Part shown: positions 43,612-54,136 of the stretch, piece by piece
How positions within the stretch are numbered: position 1 is the stretch's first letter
Layout: the number at the start of each line of letters is the position of its first letter
From: Achromobacter agilis
Lineage (GTDB): Bacteria > Pseudomonadota > Gammaproteobacteria > Burkholderiales > Burkholderiaceae_B
DNA length: 64,000 nt
Direction: 5' to 3'
Assembly (NCBI RefSeq): GCF_900496965.1
Contig: NZ_UFQB01000023.1
Span: 51,557-115,556 of the forward strand
The notes under the pieces: generated by a model
Database searches by the model: none
Seen by the model: the letters and a program-made list of their open reading frames with translations, nothing else
Told to the model about the DNA's origin: nothing
Made by a program: the position numbers and the translations under genes

Positions 43612-45018
43612 TCAAATCCCCGCCAGGCGCTTCAGCACGGCCTGCTTGCCCAGCAGGGCCAGCACGGCGTCGACCGCGGGAGTCTGGGTCTGGCCGGTGA
43701 CGGCCACGCGCAGCGGGATGGCCAGCTGCGGCATCTTCATGCCGCGGTCCGCCAGCACGGCCTTGATCAGCGCCGACAGGGCCTCGCGGGTCCAGTCGGT
43801 ATCCTGGGCGCGCTGGGCGAAGTCGGCCAGCGCCTCGCGCGCGGCGGCGGTCAGGTGCTGCTCGGCCAGTTCGGCGGGCGCGCCCTTGAATTCGGCACAG
43901 AACAGCATTGCGCCGTCGGCCAGTTGCTCTAGCGTTTCGGCGCGGTCCTTCAGCAGGCCCATGACGCCCGGCAGGTCGATCTTTTCCGGATGGCCGCCGC
44001 GGGTCGCCACGCGCGGCGCCACGCGTTCGGCCAGTTCGGCGTTGTCCATCTGCTTGATGTAGTGGGCGTTGACCCAGTTCAGCTTCTTCGGATCCCACTG
44101 CGATGCCGACTTCGACAGGTGCTTGGTGTCGAACCACGACACGAGCTGCTCGCGGCTGAAGAGTTCGTCGTCGCCGTGGCTCCAGCCCAGGCGCGCCAGA
44201 TAATTGACCATCGCCTCGGGCAGGTAGCCCTCGTTGTCGTACTCCATCACGTTGACGGCGCCGTGGCGCTTGGACAGCTTTTCGCCGTCCGGGCCCAGGA
44301 TCATGGGCACGTGGCCGTATTCGGGCAGCGTGGCGCCGAGCGCGCGCAGGATGTTGATCTGGCGGGGGGTGTTGTTGACGTGGTCGTCGCCGCGCAGGAC
44401 GTGGGTAATGCCCATGTCCCAGTCGTCGACCACGACGCAGAAGTTGTACGTGGGCGTGCCGTCGGGGCGCGCGATGATCAGGTCGTCCAGTTCGGTGTTG
44501 TCGAAGCTGATCGTGCCCTTGACCATGTCGTTCCAGGAGGTTGCGCCTTCCTGGGGGTTCTTGAAGCGCACCACGGGCTTGCGGCCCTCGGGGATGGCGG
44601 GCAGCGTCTTGCCGGGTTCGGGGCGCCAGGTGCCGTCGTAGCGCGGCTTGTCGCCGCGGGCGCGCGCCGCTTCGCGCATGGCCTCCACTTCTTCGGGCGA
44701 GCTGTAGCAGTGGTAGGCGGTGCCGGCCGCGAGCATCTGGGCGACCACTTCGCGGTAGCGGTCCATGCGCTGCATCTGGTAGAAGGGGCCTTCATCGGGC
44801 TGCATGCCCAGCCAGTCCATGCTGTCCAGGATGGCCTGCACCGCCTCCGGCGTGGAGCGCTCGACGTCCGTGTCTTCGATGCGCAGGACGAAGGTGCCCT
44901 TGTGGTGGCGCGCGAAGGCCCAGGAGAACAGCGCCGTGCGGGCGCCGCCCAGGTGCAGGAAACCCGTGGGCGAAGGTGCGAAACGGGTACGAATGGGGGA
45001 AGAGGCGTTGGAGGTCAT
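43612..45018 (-). CDS. gltX: Glutamyl-tRNA synthetase
   Basis: Class I synthetase charging tRNA-Glu, 468 residues. The HIGH-type motif is [17 protein letters not shown], the KMSKS motif is [13 protein letters not shown], and the family tag [10 protein letters not shown] is present. ATG 45018 begins [19 protein letters not shown]. The C-terminal anticodon-binding domain is complete. The gene ends 12 bases from the palindromic array. Confidence 0.97.
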   Translation of the reverse strand: MTSNASSPIRTRFAPSPTGFLHLGGARTALFSWAFARHHKGTFVLRIEDTDVERSTPEAVQAILDSMDWLGMQPDEGPFYQMQRMDRYREVVAQMLAAGTAYHCYSSPEEVEAMREAARARGDKPRYDGTWRPEPGKTLPAIPEGRKPVVRFKNPQEGATSWNDMVKGTISFDNTELDDLIIARPDGTPTYNFCVVVDDWDMGITHVLRGDDHVNNTPRQINILRALGATLPEYGHVPMILGPDGEKLSKRHGAVNVMEYDNEGYLPEAMVNYLARLGWSHGDDELFSREQLVSWFDTKHLSKSASQWDPKKLNWVNAHYIKQMDNAELAERVAPRVATRGGHPEKIDLPGVMGLLKDRAETLEQLADGAMLFCAEFKGAPAELAEQHLTAAAREALADFAQRAQDTDWTREALSALIKAVLADRGMKMPQLAIPLRVAVTGQTQTPAVDAVLALLGKQAVLKRLAGI

Positions 45019-45173
45019 AGATGGCAATGATAGCGGCTGCGGCGCCACAAAACGGCGTCAGGCTGGGCCCGGGTCGAGCGGACGGCGGGCTTGTCTTGTT
45101 ACGATGAACCATATTTTAGATTAGGCTGTGCGAGGCTCCTTTCTGCGTCGGCAGGCCCCGGCCCGCGATCCCT

Positions 45174-47615
45174 ATGCTGCGACACGCTCTTGCCCCGATG
45201 TTCGAACCCAGTTCGCTGGTGATCGTTGCCGACCGGCCTCTGCCGGCGGCGGGCTCGCTGTCGCCCGCGCTCAAGGCAAAAACCACGGTGGTCGCCTGCG
45301 AGGCGGGCGCCGCGCCGAACCTGCCGGACAGTCTGCAGGGCCTGGCGGCGGGGGAGCGGCCTGATCTGGCCCTGGTTTGCGTGTCGCCGGCGGTCCTGCC
45401 CGAAACGCTGCGCCGCCTGTCGCCCCTGGCGCCCCGCTCGGTGATCCTGCTGCCCCACGAGCTTCCCGATCCCTATCCGCGCGGCACGCAGGCGCTGTGC
45501 CGGGCCTGGGCCGAGGAAAACCGCTGCGAACTGCTGGGCCCGCGGTCCTTCGGCGCCCAGCGTCCCCACGCCGGCCTGAATTTCAGCCAGCACCCGGTGC
45601 TGGCGCGCGCCGGCCGGGTGGCGCTGCTGGCGCAGTCGCGCTCCATCATGGCCGCGGTCATGGACTGGGCCGAGGACGTGCATATCGGCTTTTCCACCGC
45701 CGTGTCGCTGGGCGACGAGGCGGTGGTGGGCTTGCCCAAAGTGCTGGACTACCTGGCCAGCGACCCGCGCACGGACAGCATCGTGCTCTACCTCGAAGAC
45801 GTGGGTCCGGCCCGCGAATTCATGAGCACGCTGCGCGCGGCCGCCTCCATCAAGCCGGTGATCGTGCTCAAGGCCGGCCGGGCCGATACCGACAGCGGCG
45901 ACGCCATCTTCGACGCCGCCCTGCGCCGAGCCGGCGCGGTGCGGGTGCGCTACTTCGTGCAGCTGTTCTCGGCGGTGAAGGTGCTGGGCTACACGCGCCG
46001 TCCCAAGGGCCGGCGCGTGGCGCTTATCTCCAACGGCAGCGGGCCGCCCCAGCTTGCCATGGACCTGATCGGCCCGGACGCCGCCGTGCTGCGCGCGGAA
46101 CTTGCGCCCGCCACCCAGCGCGCGCTGGCGGCCATGCTGGAGCCGGACGCGGCCAGCGCCAACCCGGTCATCACTTTCACGCCGCTGACGCCGGAGCGCA
46201 TACGCGCCATCCTGGACGCTGTGCTCGACGATACCGGCGTGGACGGTGTGCTGGTGCTGCTGGCGCCCGATGCGCTGGCGGACATGCCGGCCGTGGCGCG
46301 CGAGCTGGCGCAGATCGCGCCCAAGGCGAAGAAGCCGGTGGTGACCTGTTTCATGGGCGACGCGGGCATGCGGCCGCTGCGGCGCATGCTGGACGACGCG
46401 GGCACGTCGGCGTTCCGCACGCCCGAATCGGCCGCCGACGCTTTCGGCGTGCTGGCGACCCATCACTACAACCAGCAACTGCTGCTGCAGACGCAGCCGC
46501 CGGAGCCCGCCGGCCACGTGCCGGACCTGTCGGCCGCGCGCGAGGTGCTGGCGCGGGTGCGCGCCGATTGCCGGCGCGAGCTCACCAGTTCCGAAATCCG
46601 GGCCCTGCTGGCGCTGTTCTACGTGCCGCTGCGCGATCTGCCCATGGACGTCGCGGCCGCCGAGCCGGAATCGCGCCCCATGGCGATCCGCGTCAGGCGC
46701 GATCCGCAGTTCGGCCCTGTCATCCGCTTCGGCACGGGCGGGCCGGACGCCGTGCTGTCCCTGTCCGACCGCGGCGTGGACCTGCCTCCCCTGAACGGCT
46801 TCCTGGCGCGCCAACTGATCGAGCGCAGCCGGCTCTGGCGCCGGGTGCTGGCTCCGCGCATCGGCCACATGGCGGCCGAAGCGCTGCAGCAGGCGCTGGT
46901 GCTGGTGTCGGAGCTGGTCTCGGAACTGCCCGACATCGAAACCCTGGACATCGATCCGCTCTACGCCGGCGAAACGCACTTGCGCGCCGGCGGCCTGCGC
47001 ATGACGCTGACCGAAAAGCCGGGCTGCGAATCGCCCCAGGCCGCGGGCTATCCGCACATGGCGATCCATCCGTATCCGGCGCGGCTGGTGCAGGTGCGCC
47101 GCTTCGCGGACGGCATTCCCTGGGTGCTGCGGCCCATCCGTCCCGAAGACGCCGAGCCGCTGCAGGAGTTCATCCGCGGCCTGTCGGAGCAGTCGCGCTA
47201 CATGCGCTTCGTGTCCATGATGCGCGAGCTGACGCCGCGCATGGTGTCGCGCTACACGCAGGTCGACTACCACCGCGAACTCGCCCTCGTGGCCGCCACG
47301 CAGGTGCCGAACCCGGCCAACCGCGGCCATCCGCGCGAGGTGCTGGTGGGGTTCGCGCATTACCTGCGCAATCCGGACGGACGCGGCGCGGAGTACGCGC
47401 TGGTGATCGGGGACGACTGGCAGCGGCGCGGCCTGGGCCGCCAGCTGATGACGGCCCTGATCGACGCGGCGCGCGAACAGGGTCTGGAATATATCGACGG
47501 CCTGGTCCTTTCGACCAACCGGCCCATGCTGGCGCTGATGACCAGCCTGGGCTTCACCAACGACGCGGATCCCGAGGATCCGACGATGCGGCGGGTCTGG
47601 CTGAGCCTGACCTGA
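45174..47615 (+). CDS. Pat-like protein: acyl-CoA synthetase-like plus GNAT acetyltransferase
   Basis: The 813 residues join a CoA-binding/ADP-forming acetyl-CoA synthetase-like region (1-610) to a C-terminal GNAT domain (about 640-813, with DDWQRRGLGRQLMTALIDAA for acetyl-CoA binding). Where active synthetases have the phospho-His motif SHTGALAG, this reads ADTDSGDAIFD without His, so the synthetase part is probably regulatory, as in Salmonella Pat. Likely role: protein lysine acetylation, for instance of acyl-CoA synthetases; inferred. Divergent from gltX. Confidence 0.85.
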   Translation: MLRHALAPMFEPSSLVIVADRPLPAAGSLSPALKAKTTVVACEAGAAPNLPDSLQGLAAGERPDLALVCVSPAVLPETLRRLSPLAPRSVILLPHELPDPYPRGTQALCRAWAEENRCELLGPRSFGAQRPHAGLNFSQHPVLARAGRVALLAQSRSIMAAVMDWAEDVHIGFSTAVSLGDEAVVGLPKVLDYLASDPRTDSIVLYLEDVGPAREFMSTLRAAASIKPVIVLKAGRADTDSGDAIFDAALRRAGAVRVRYFVQLFSAVKVLGYTRRPKGRRVALISNGSGPPQLAMDLIGPDAAVLRAELAPATQRALAAMLEPDAASANPVITFTPLTPERIRAILDAVLDDTGVDGVLVLLAPDALADMPAVARELAQIAPKAKKPVVTCFMGDAGMRPLRRMLDDAGTSAFRTPESAADAFGVLATHHYNQQLLLQTQPPEPAGHVPDLSAAREVLARVRADCRRELTSSEIRALLALFYVPLRDLPMDVAAAEPESRPMAIRVRRDPQFGPVIRFGTGGPDAVLSLSDRGVDLPPLNGFLARQLIERSRLWRRVLAPRIGHMAAEALQQALVLVSELVSELPDIETLDIDPLYAGETHLRAGGLRMTLTEKPGCESPQAAGYPHMAIHPYPARLVQVRRFADGIPWVLRPIRPEDAEPLQEFIRGLSEQSRYMRFVSMMRELTPRMVSRYTQVDYHRELALVAATQVPNPANRGHPREVLVGFAHYLRNPDGRGAEYALVIGDDWQRRGLGRQLMTALIDAAREQGLEYIDGLVLSTNRPMLALMTSLGFTNDADPEDPTMRRVWLSLT

Positions 47616-47637
47616 CGCCTCGCCGGCCCTGGCCCGT

Positions 47638-48330
47638 TCAGGCGGCCTTTTCGGCCGGCCGGGCGGGTCTGAGCCGCGCCGTCGCTTCGTCCACGGACAG
47701 CACGTCGCCGAAGAACAATATCCAGCCGTGCAGGGCATGTTCGTGTTCGGCCGGCGTGACCGCCGCCAGCGCGTCGTCGACCATGATGCTGCGGAAGTCG
47801 CGCATCATCGCGTCGCGCGCGGTGGATTCGCAGCAGACGTTGGTGACGGTGCCGGCGATCAGCAGCGTGTCCACGCCGCGCCCGCGCAGCAGCGGCTCCA
47901 GCTCCGACGACCCCGGCGCCATGGCGCTGTAGAAGCGCTTTACCACCCGCAGGTCCGACTCGTGCGCGTGCAGGTCCGGATGCAGCGCGAAGCCGGGCGA
48001 GTCGCGGCGCAGCGTCTCCAGGCGTGTCGCGCTGCGCTCCGGCGTCAGCATGACGCGGTGGTGGTGCGACCAGAACGCGTCGGCGTTGTCGGAAGCGGTC
48101 TGCACCCAGACGATGGTGCCGCCGGCGGCCCGGACAGCGCCGCACAGGCGGTTGATCGGGGCGATGATCTCGCGCGCGGGCGCGCATTCGCCCTGGTAGC
48201 CCGGCAGCGTGAAGTACTGCTGCATGTCCACCACCACCACGGCAAGGCGCGCGGCGGGCAGTTCGTCATAGGGATGCAGGCAGCCCTGGCGGGCCACGAC
48301 CCGATCCTTCACCCATTGGGGAAACTCCAT
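47638..48330 (-). CDS. Isochorismatase-like cysteine hydrolase
   Basis: The 230 residues have the catalytic triad of the family: Asp35 (VVVVDMQQYF), Lys131 (VVKRFYSA) and Cys166 (AGTVTNVCCESTARDA) with the cis-peptide before it. Members hydrolyse nicotinamide, N-carbamoyl amides, biuret or ureidoacrylate. It is the last gene of a four-gene operon with a NitT/TauT-type importer, so it probably acts on the imported compound or a derivative. Substrate not determined. Confidence 0.88.
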   Translation of the reverse strand: MEFPQWVKDRVVARQGCLHPYDELPAARLAVVVVDMQQYFTLPGYQGECAPAREIIAPINRLCGAVRAAGGTIVWVQTASDNADAFWSHHHRVMLTPERSATRLETLRRDSPGFALHPDLHAHESDLRVVKRFYSAMAPGSSELEPLLRGRGVDTLLIAGTVTNVCCESTARDAMMRDFRSIMVDDALAAVTPAEHEHALHGWILFFGDVLSVDEATARLRPARPAEKAA

Positions 48331-48339
48331 GGCGGTTCC

Positions 48340-49176
48340 TTATCCGTAGCGCCGCGCGACGGCGGCTTCGATGCGATACACGGCCAGGTACATCACGCTG
48401 GAGATCACGGCCAGCGCGGCGATGGCGGTCATGACGATGTTCAGCTTGAACACCTGGCTGCCGTTCATGATGAGAAAGCCCAGGCCCGAATCCGCAGACT
48501 GGAATTCACCCACGATGACGCCCACCAGCGCCAGGCCGATGTTCATCTTCACGGCGGCGATGAGCGTGGGCACGCTGCCCGGCAGCACGACCTTGGTCAG
48601 CACCTGCCAGCGGCTGGCACCGAAGGTATGGGCCAGCTTCACCTTGTTCAGGTCGATGCCGCGGAAGCCCGCGTAGACCACCATGATGGTCACGAAGACC
48701 GCGATGGCCACGGCCATGCCGTACACCGCGTAGTCCGAACCCAGCCACAGATAGAAGATCGGCACGAACGCGATCTTGGGCATGGCGTTGGCCACCACCA
48801 GGAAGGGGTCGATCACCTTGTACAGAAAGTCTGACCACCACAAGGCGGCGGCCACCACGATGCCGATCAGCATGCTGAGGGTGAAGCCCACCAGTGTCGC
48901 GGAGAGCGTGGTCATGATGTGCTTGCCCAGGCTGCCGTGGTTCCACAGTTCGATGAACGTGGGCCACAGCGCGCTGGGGTAGCTGGTCAATAGCGGGTTG
49001 AGGATGTGCATGCGCGGTAGGATCTCCCAGGCGCACAGGAAGACCGCCAGCAACAGGACCTGCGCCACCCGGACGTGCCGGCGGCGCGCGCGGTCGCGGC
49101 GCAGGTAGTCCAGGTACTTTTCGCTGGGCGCGCGCACGGCGCGCAGGGGAACGGTGTTGGCGACGGGCGTGTTCAT
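48340..49176 (-). CDS. ABC transporter permease, NitT/TauT type
   Basis: Inner-membrane permease of 278 residues with about six helices and the EAA-type loop VKLAHTFGASRWQVLTKVVL. Membrane topology and size match SsuC/TauC/ThiX permeases. It is nine bases before the hydrolase gene and three bases after the ATPase gene, so all are one transcript. Confidence 0.9.
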   Translation of the reverse strand: MNTPVANTVPLRAVRAPSEKYLDYLRRDRARRRHVRVAQVLLLAVFLCAWEILPRMHILNPLLTSYPSALWPTFIELWNHGSLGKHIMTTLSATLVGFTLSMLIGIVVAAALWWSDFLYKVIDPFLVVANAMPKIAFVPIFYLWLGSDYAVYGMAVAIAVFVTIMVVYAGFRGIDLNKVKLAHTFGASRWQVLTKVVLPGSVPTLIAAVKMNIGLALVGVIVGEFQSADSGLGFLIMNGSQVFKLNIVMTAIAALAVISSVMYLAVYRIEAAVARRYG

Positions 49177-49179
49177 GGG

Positions 49180-49998
49180 TCAACCCTCCACGTGGACGTC
49201 CAGCTCGTCCCAGAGCTGTTTGAAGTAGGCGTTGAATTCCGGCCGCGAGCGCGCCTGGAACGGCGTCGGCCGGGCCTGGCCGTCGCCATAGTGGATGCGG
49301 TACTGGCTCTTCAGCCTGCCGGGCCGGCGCGACAGTACGATCACGCGGTCCGTCATGGCGATGGCCTCGCCGATGTCGTGCGTAACCAGCACCACCGTCT
49401 TGCCCTCGCGGCGCAGGATGTCCACGACTTCGTCGGAGATTGCCAGCCGCGTCTGGGAATCCAGCGCGGAGAAAGGCTCGTCCAGGAGAATCACGTCCGG
49501 CTCCGTGACCAGGGTGCGGGCCAGCGCCGCGCGCTGGCGCATGCCTCCGGACAGCTGGCGCGGCGTGTGCGACAGGAAGGCGCCCAGCCCGCATTTCTCC
49601 AGCAGGTGCACGGCGCGCGCTTCGCTGCGCGCATCGCGCCGGCCCTGGATCTCCGCGCCCAGCATCACGTTGTCCAGGATGCTGCGCCACTCGAACAGGT
49701 AGTCCTGCTGGAGCATGTAGCCGATGCGCGGATTGGGCTTGGTCACGGCCTGGCCGTCGATCGTCACCGAGCCCGAGGTCGGCGGAATCAGCCCGGCGAT
49801 CAGGGACAACAGGGTGCTCTTGCCGCAGCCGCTTTGCCCGATCAGGCTGACGAACTCGCCCGCGGCCAGCGTGAACGATACGTTCGATAGCGCCTCGGTT
49901 TCGCCTTCCTGCGTGAAGTACGACAGACAGACATCGCGCAGCTCGATTTTCGCCGTGGCCGCGTCCGGCTTCAGGTTGTGGACGACGGCGCCCATCAT
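49180..49998 (-). CDS. ABC transporter ATP-binding protein, NitT/TauT type
   Basis: The 272 residues carry Walker [11 protein letters not shown]-loop [13 protein letters not shown], signature [12 protein letters not shown], Walker [13 protein letters not shown] and the switch His in VTHDIGEA, the usual set of nitrate/sulfonate/thiamine-precursor importers. The start overlaps the receptor gene stop by four bases (ATGA). Confidence 0.92.
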   Translation of the reverse strand: MMGAVVHNLKPDAATAKIELRDVCLSYFTQEGETEALSNVSFTLAAGEFVSLIGQSGCGKSTLLSLIAGLIPPTSGSVTIDGQAVTKPNPRIGYMLQQDYLFEWRSILDNVMLGAEIQGRRDARSEARAVHLLEKCGLGAFLSHTPRQLSGGMRQRAALARTLVTEPDVILLDEPFSALDSQTRLAISDEVVDILRREGKTVVLVTHDIGEAIAMTDRVIVLSRRPGRLKSQYRIHYGDGQARPTPFQARSRPEFNAYFKQLWDELDVHVEG

Positions 49999-50999
49999 TG
50001 CGCCTTCCTGGCGAAGTCGGTCACCACGACGTCCTCGTACTTCACGCGCGCGCCGTCTTTCATGACCGCGCTGGCGACCAGCATGTCCTGCAGCTGCTGC
50101 ATCGCTTCCGCCGTCACCAGCGGCGAACGCTTCCAGATCTGGTATTGCTTGTAGCGCTCGATAGCCTCGGTGACGGCGGCCTGGTCCATGCCCGGGAAGT
50201 AGGTCATGATCTGCGGCGTCAGGGTGGCCGCGGGTGTGTCCTGGACGTATTTTTCGGCGCGCGCCACCACGTTGGTCCAGGCCTGGATGACCTTGGGATT
50301 GTCGCGGATGTACTTATCGGTGGCCGTGAAAACGGTGTAGTCCACCTGGCCCACTTCGTGGCCGACCGAGGCCACGATATAACCCTTGCCGTTGCGCACC
50401 AGTTCGCCGGCTTCGGGCTCCAGGAAGATGCCGTATTCCCCTTGGCCCGCCATCCAGGCGCCGGCGCGCGCCGGAATGCCGATGTTGTTCAGCAGCTTCA
50501 CGTCTTTTTGGGGATCCACGCCGTGCTTGCGCAGCGCCGTTTCCAGGAACACGAGGGGGTTGGAGCCGGGCCGGAAGCCGATGATTTCCTTGCCCTTGAG
50601 CATGGACCAGTCGAACTTCTCCACCGGCTTGCGCGCCAGCAGGAAGAAGCCGTCGGTCGCGGTCAGCCCGGCGAAGATCTTGGGCTTGACCGGGGATTCG
50701 CTGTTCTGCACGTAGATCGAGGCTTCGGGGCCGATCAGCACGATGTCGGCGCTGCCGGAGAGCAGGGCAGTCATGCCTTTGTCGGTGCCCTGGGACGTCT
50801 TCATGGACACGTCCAGGCCCGCATCCTTGAAGTAGCCCTGGGACAGGGCCACGTACTTGGGCACGTAGAGGATGGAGCGCACCACCTCTTCGTAGCGGAC
50901 CTTTACGGGGGGATTCAAGGCTTCGGCCTGGACGGCCAAGGGAGCGAACAGCGCAAGTAGCGCCGCGCCCGCCAGTCGGGGCGATGGCAAGGATTTCAC
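49995..50999 (-). CDS. ABC transporter substrate-binding protein, NMT1/SsuA type
   Basis: The 334 residues start (GTG) with a signal peptide ending ...LAVQA-EALNP. The mature protein has YVPKYVALSQGYFKDAGLDV and a Ser/Thr-rich ligand loop SGSADIVLIGPEAS typical of NitT/TauT/NMT1 receptors. GTG 50999 was chosen because GGAGA lies about seven bases upstream and the signal peptide starts there; the ATG at 51047 lacks both. Ligand unknown. Confidence 0.87.
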   Translation of the reverse strand: MKSLPSPRLAGAALLALFAPLAVQAEALNPPVKVRYEEVVRSILYVPKYVALSQGYFKDAGLDVSMKTSQGTDKGMTALLSGSADIVLIGPEASIYVQNSESPVKPKIFAGLTATDGFFLLARKPVEKFDWSMLKGKEIIGFRPGSNPLVFLETALRKHGVDPQKDVKLLNNIGIPARAGAWMAGQGEYGIFLEPEAGELVRNGKGYIVASVGHEVGQVDYTVFTATDKYIRDNPKVIQAWTNVVARAEKYVQDTPAATLTPQIMTYFPGMDQAAVTEAIERYKQYQIWKRSPLVTAEAMQQLQDMLVASAVMKDGARVKYEDVVVTDFARKAQ

Positions 51000-51302
51000 G
51001 GGACTTTCTCCTGCGTCTTGATGCCACGCCGATGCCCGGCGCAACACACGGCCAGTGGGATGGGTCGACTACAACAACAGGGAAGCCCGAACACCTTCTG
51101 CCCGGGCCGGTAAGGCTTGGATCGAATACTATATTCAATACAAACAGGCGACAAGCCTTTTTAAGGTTGACGTTTTTCTCTATGGACGAGCGCAAGTTCA
51201 GCCTTGAGAATTCAAGGCTGGAATACTAGTTGGTATACAAAATGGTCTTTTTCCCCTGAGGGGTGGGGCCACGCGGCGCGCGCGGCCCGCAACCGGCCGG
51301 GA
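51000..51302. other. Intergenic region upstream of the NitT-type operon
   Basis: About 300 bases without a gene. AT-rich parts contain ATTGAATA-TAG-TATTCGAT on the minus strand (an imperfect palindrome near 51124-51142) and a hairpin AGCCTTGA/TCAAGGCT (51200-51207 with 51212-51219). Either could be an operator for the leftward operon. No riboswitch was recognised. Confidence 0.4.
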
Positions 51303-51980
51303 TCAGGCCAGAACGCTGCGCAGGAACGTCGAGATGTCGGCCACTTCCTCGGCGCAGACCGAGTGCGGCATCGGGTACGTGTGCCAGTTCACGTCGTAGC
51401 CCAGCCGCTGCAGTTCGGCCAGCGAGGCCTGGGCACGCGCCAGCGGCACCACGGGGTCGTACTGGCCGTGGGCCAGGAAAATCGGCGTGTCCTGGTTGGC
51501 GCCATCGCGTTCGGCCTCGGCCGTATCGATCAGGGGCAGGTAGCCGGACAGGCCCATCATGCCCGCGAGCTTCTCGGGCAGGCGGATGCCCGTGTGCAGG
51601 GTCATGGCGCAGCCCTGCGAGAACCCCGCCAGCACGATCTTCGAGGTCGGGATGCCCCGGGCGTTCTCGCGTGCGATCAGCTTGCGGATCGCGGCTTCCG
51701 AGGCGCGGATGCCGGTGCCGTCCTCGACGCGCACCAGGTCCATGACCAGGATGTCGTACCAGGAACGCATCGCCATGCCGTTGTTGATCGTTACGCGCTG
51801 CACCGGCGCGTTGGGGAACACGAAGCGCACCGAGGCGCCGGCGGGCAGGTCCAGTTCCGGCACGATGGGCGCGAAATCGTTGCCGTCGGCGCCCAGGCCG
51901 TGCAGCCAGATCACGGCATGCGTGGGATTGGAGGCGGTTTCGATCTCGATGCAATCGAGGAGGTCGGTCGAAGCGTTCAT
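51303..51980 (-). CDS. Carboxylesterase / phospholipase-type hydrolase
   Basis: Cytoplasmic alpha/beta esterase of 225 residues, like Pseudomonas EstB-type carboxylesterases and acyl-protein thioesterases. The oxyanion motif is WLHGLGADGNDF, and the triad is Ser121 (GFSQG), Asp175 (HGQYDPVVP) and His206 (MPHSV). No signal peptide. Natural substrate unknown. It lies 20 bases downstream of darP on the same strand. Confidence 0.9.
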   Translation of the reverse strand: MNASTDLLDCIEIETASNPTHAVIWLHGLGADGNDFAPIVPELDLPAGASVRFVFPNAPVQRVTINNGMAMRSWYDILVMDLVRVEDGTGIRASEAAIRKLIARENARGIPTSKIVLAGFSQGCAMTLHTGIRLPEKLAGMMGLSGYLPLIDTAEAERDGANQDTPIFLAHGQYDPVVPLARAQASLAELQRLGYDVNWHTYPMPHSVCAEEVADISTFLRSVLA

Positions 51981-51999
51981 GGACGGCGGGCAGTGAAAA

Positions 52000-52551
52000 T
52001 CAGGGGGTAAGGGTCTTCAAGGCCTGGAACAGCGCACGGTAGTGCTTCTTCTGGGGTTCCTGGCCCTGCAGCAGCGAGGCGTTGGCCAGCCGCTCCTTGC
52101 GGGCGGCGCGGATCAGGGCGCGCAGCTGCTGGACATCCGCCTGGGGATTATTGGTAAGGAGCCGGGTCAGGGCGTCGTCGTCGTCCAGCAGGCGGTCGCG
52201 GAGCATCTCCAGCCTGTGCATGGCGGCGGTTTCCTCGCGCGAACCGTTTTCCCAGACGTCCAGCTGCGCGCGGATCTCGTCGGCCGGCGCGTCGCGCATC
52301 AGCTTGCCCACGAAGTGAATCTGGCGGCGGCGGCCTTCGCGCCCGGTGGTGCGCTGCGCCACGCGGATCGCCTCATAGAGGCGTTCTGCCAGGGGCAGTT
52401 GCTTGAGGCGTTCGGGCGACAGTTCAATCAGCTGCTTGCCCAGGTCCAGCAAGGCATGCATTTCGCGCTTGACCTGGGACTTGCTGGGACGGTCGTAGCC
52501 GTTCTCGTCGTAGCCGTCGTCGACGGATTCTTCTTCAATATGGGAATTCAT
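52000..52551 (-). CDS. darP: Ribosome biogenesis factor DarP (YjgA, DUF615)
   Basis: Small basic protein of 183 residues, almost all helical, with the DUF615 pattern [20 protein letters not shown] and a C-terminal [13 protein letters not shown]. DarP associates with the 50S subunit late in its assembly. Divergent from pmbA, a pairing conserved across many proteobacteria. Confidence 0.92.
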   Translation of the reverse strand: MNSHIEEESVDDGYDENGYDRPSKSQVKREMHALLDLGKQLIELSPERLKQLPLAERLYEAIRVAQRTTGREGRRRQIHFVGKLMRDAPADEIRAQLDVWENGSREETAAMHRLEMLRDRLLDDDDALTRLLTNNPQADVQQLRALIRAARKERLANASLLQGQEPQKKHYRALFQALKTLTP

Positions 52552-52609
52552 GGAAAACTGCGCAATGACAGACTTGGCTATGATAACCGTCTCTGCAAAT
52601 TGGACAGCA

Positions 52610-53974
52610 ATGGTTAAATCCTCCTCATCCTTGCCCCTGGCGGCGAATCACGCGCGTTTTTCCGAACTCGTCGAACAAACCCTCGCGTATGCGCGTCAGA
52701 TCGGCGCCTCCGACGCCGCGGCGGAGGTCTCGGAAAGCCTGGGCCTGTCGGTCTCCGTACGCAAGAACGACATCGAAACCGTTGAGCAGACGCGCGACCG
52801 TTCGCTGGACCTGACGGTCTACGCCGGCCAGAGCCGCGGCTCCGCCTCGACCTCCGACTTTTCCGAAGCGGCGCTGCGCCAGACGGTGGAAGCCGCCTGG
52901 CACATTGCCCGCCACACCGCCGCCGACCCGGCCGCCGGCCTGCCCGACGCCGACCAGCTGGCAACCGAATTCCCCGACCTGGACCTGCACCACGCCTGGA
53001 GCGTGTCCACCGAAGAGGCCGCCGAGCTGGCGCTGCGCGCCGAGCGCGCCGCCCGCGAGGTCGACCCCCGCATCACCAACACCGACGGCGCCACGGTGGG
53101 CACCTACGAAGGCCAGTTCGTGATGGGCAACACGCGCGGCTTCCTGGGCGGTTACCCGTATTCCCGCCACAGCCTGTCGGTGGCGCCCATCGCCGGCCGC
53201 GGCAATGGCATGCAGCGCGACTACTGGTACACCTCCGAGCGCGACCCGGCCAAGCTGGCTTCGCCCGAGGCCATCGGCCGCTATGCCGCCGAGCGGACGC
53301 TGTCGCGCCTGTCGGCCCGCCGCATCCGCACCGGCAAGTTCCCGGTCCTGTTCGAAGCCCCGCTGGCGCTGGGGCTGGTCGGCGCCCTGACGCAGGCCGC
53401 CAATGGCGGCGCCCTGTACCGCAAGGCCAGCTTCCTGCTGGACGCGCTGGGCAAGCCGATTTTCCCCGATCACATCAACCTGACCGAAGATCCACACATC
53501 CCCGGCGCGATGGGCAGTTCGCCCTTCGACGACGAAGGCGTGCGCACCCGCCGCCGCAACGTGGTGTCGGCCGGCGTGCTGGAAGGCTACTTCCTGTCGT
53601 CCTACACCGCCCGCAAGCTGGGCATGGCAACCACGGGCAACGCCGGCGGTTCGCACAACCTGGTGTTCAGCTCCACGCGGACCCGGCGCGGCGACAACTT
53701 CGAAGCCATGCTCAAGAAGCTGGGCACGGGCTTCCTCGTGACCGAGCTCATCGGCCAGGGCGTCAACTACGTAACGGGCGACTACTCGCGCGGCGCGTTC
53801 GGCTACTGGGTGGAAAACGGCAAGATCCAGCACGCGGTGCAGGAAATCACCATCGCGGGCAATCTGGCCGACATGTTCAAGCAGATCGTGGCGATCGGCG
53901 CGGACACCATTTCGCGCGGCACCAAGACCACCGGCTCGATCCTGATCGAAGAAATGGCCATCGCCGGGATCTGA
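52610..53974 (+). CDS. pmbA: TldE/PmbA-type metalloprotease subunit
   Basis: The 454 residues match PmbA/TldE, the non-catalytic partner of TldD in a complex that degrades small peptides such as microcins and the CcdA antitoxin. Visible marks are [41 protein letters not shown] and the tail [15 protein letters not shown]. The TldD gene is not here. ATG 52610 gives the normal length; ATG codons at 52550 and 52565 would lengthen it into the darP start. Confidence 0.93.
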   Translation: MVKSSSSLPLAANHARFSELVEQTLAYARQIGASDAAAEVSESLGLSVSVRKNDIETVEQTRDRSLDLTVYAGQSRGSASTSDFSEAALRQTVEAAWHIARHTAADPAAGLPDADQLATEFPDLDLHHAWSVSTEEAAELALRAERAAREVDPRITNTDGATVGTYEGQFVMGNTRGFLGGYPYSRHSLSVAPIAGRGNGMQRDYWYTSERDPAKLASPEAIGRYAAERTLSRLSARRIRTGKFPVLFEAPLALGLVGALTQAANGGALYRKASFLLDALGKPIFPDHINLTEDPHIPGAMGSSPFDDEGVRTRRRNVVSAGVLEGYFLSSYTARKLGMATTGNAGGSHNLVFSSTRTRRGDNFEAMLKKLGTGFLVTELIGQGVNYVTGDYSRGAFGYWVENGKIQHAVQEITIAGNLADMFKQIVAIGADTISRGTKTTGSILIEEMAIAGI

Positions 53975-54136
53975 TCCCGGCCGGCGGCGGCAAGCAGGCC
54001 GCCGCCGCGCATCCTTTGCTGTCCGGTCTTTGCAATCCCTTACCGGATCAGGGCTTCCTCTCCGGCCCTGTCTCGGCGTGTAATATCCGGCGGGTATCGC
54101 TTGATGTCCCTGGTGTCGCTGTAAAGGAGCAAAGAG

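Noticed and set aside
45099..47738. Long open frame opposite the Pat-like gene (879 codons)
   Set aside because: Arg/Gln/His-rich shadow with no recognisable domain.
51183..51230. 15-codon frame MDERKFSLENSRLEY
   Set aside because: No clear ribosome site, no similarity, and it lies over an inverted repeat; too short to support.
51000..51302. Riboswitch for the NitT-type operon
   Set aside because: I looked for thiamine, guanidine and similar cores and saw no conserved motif.
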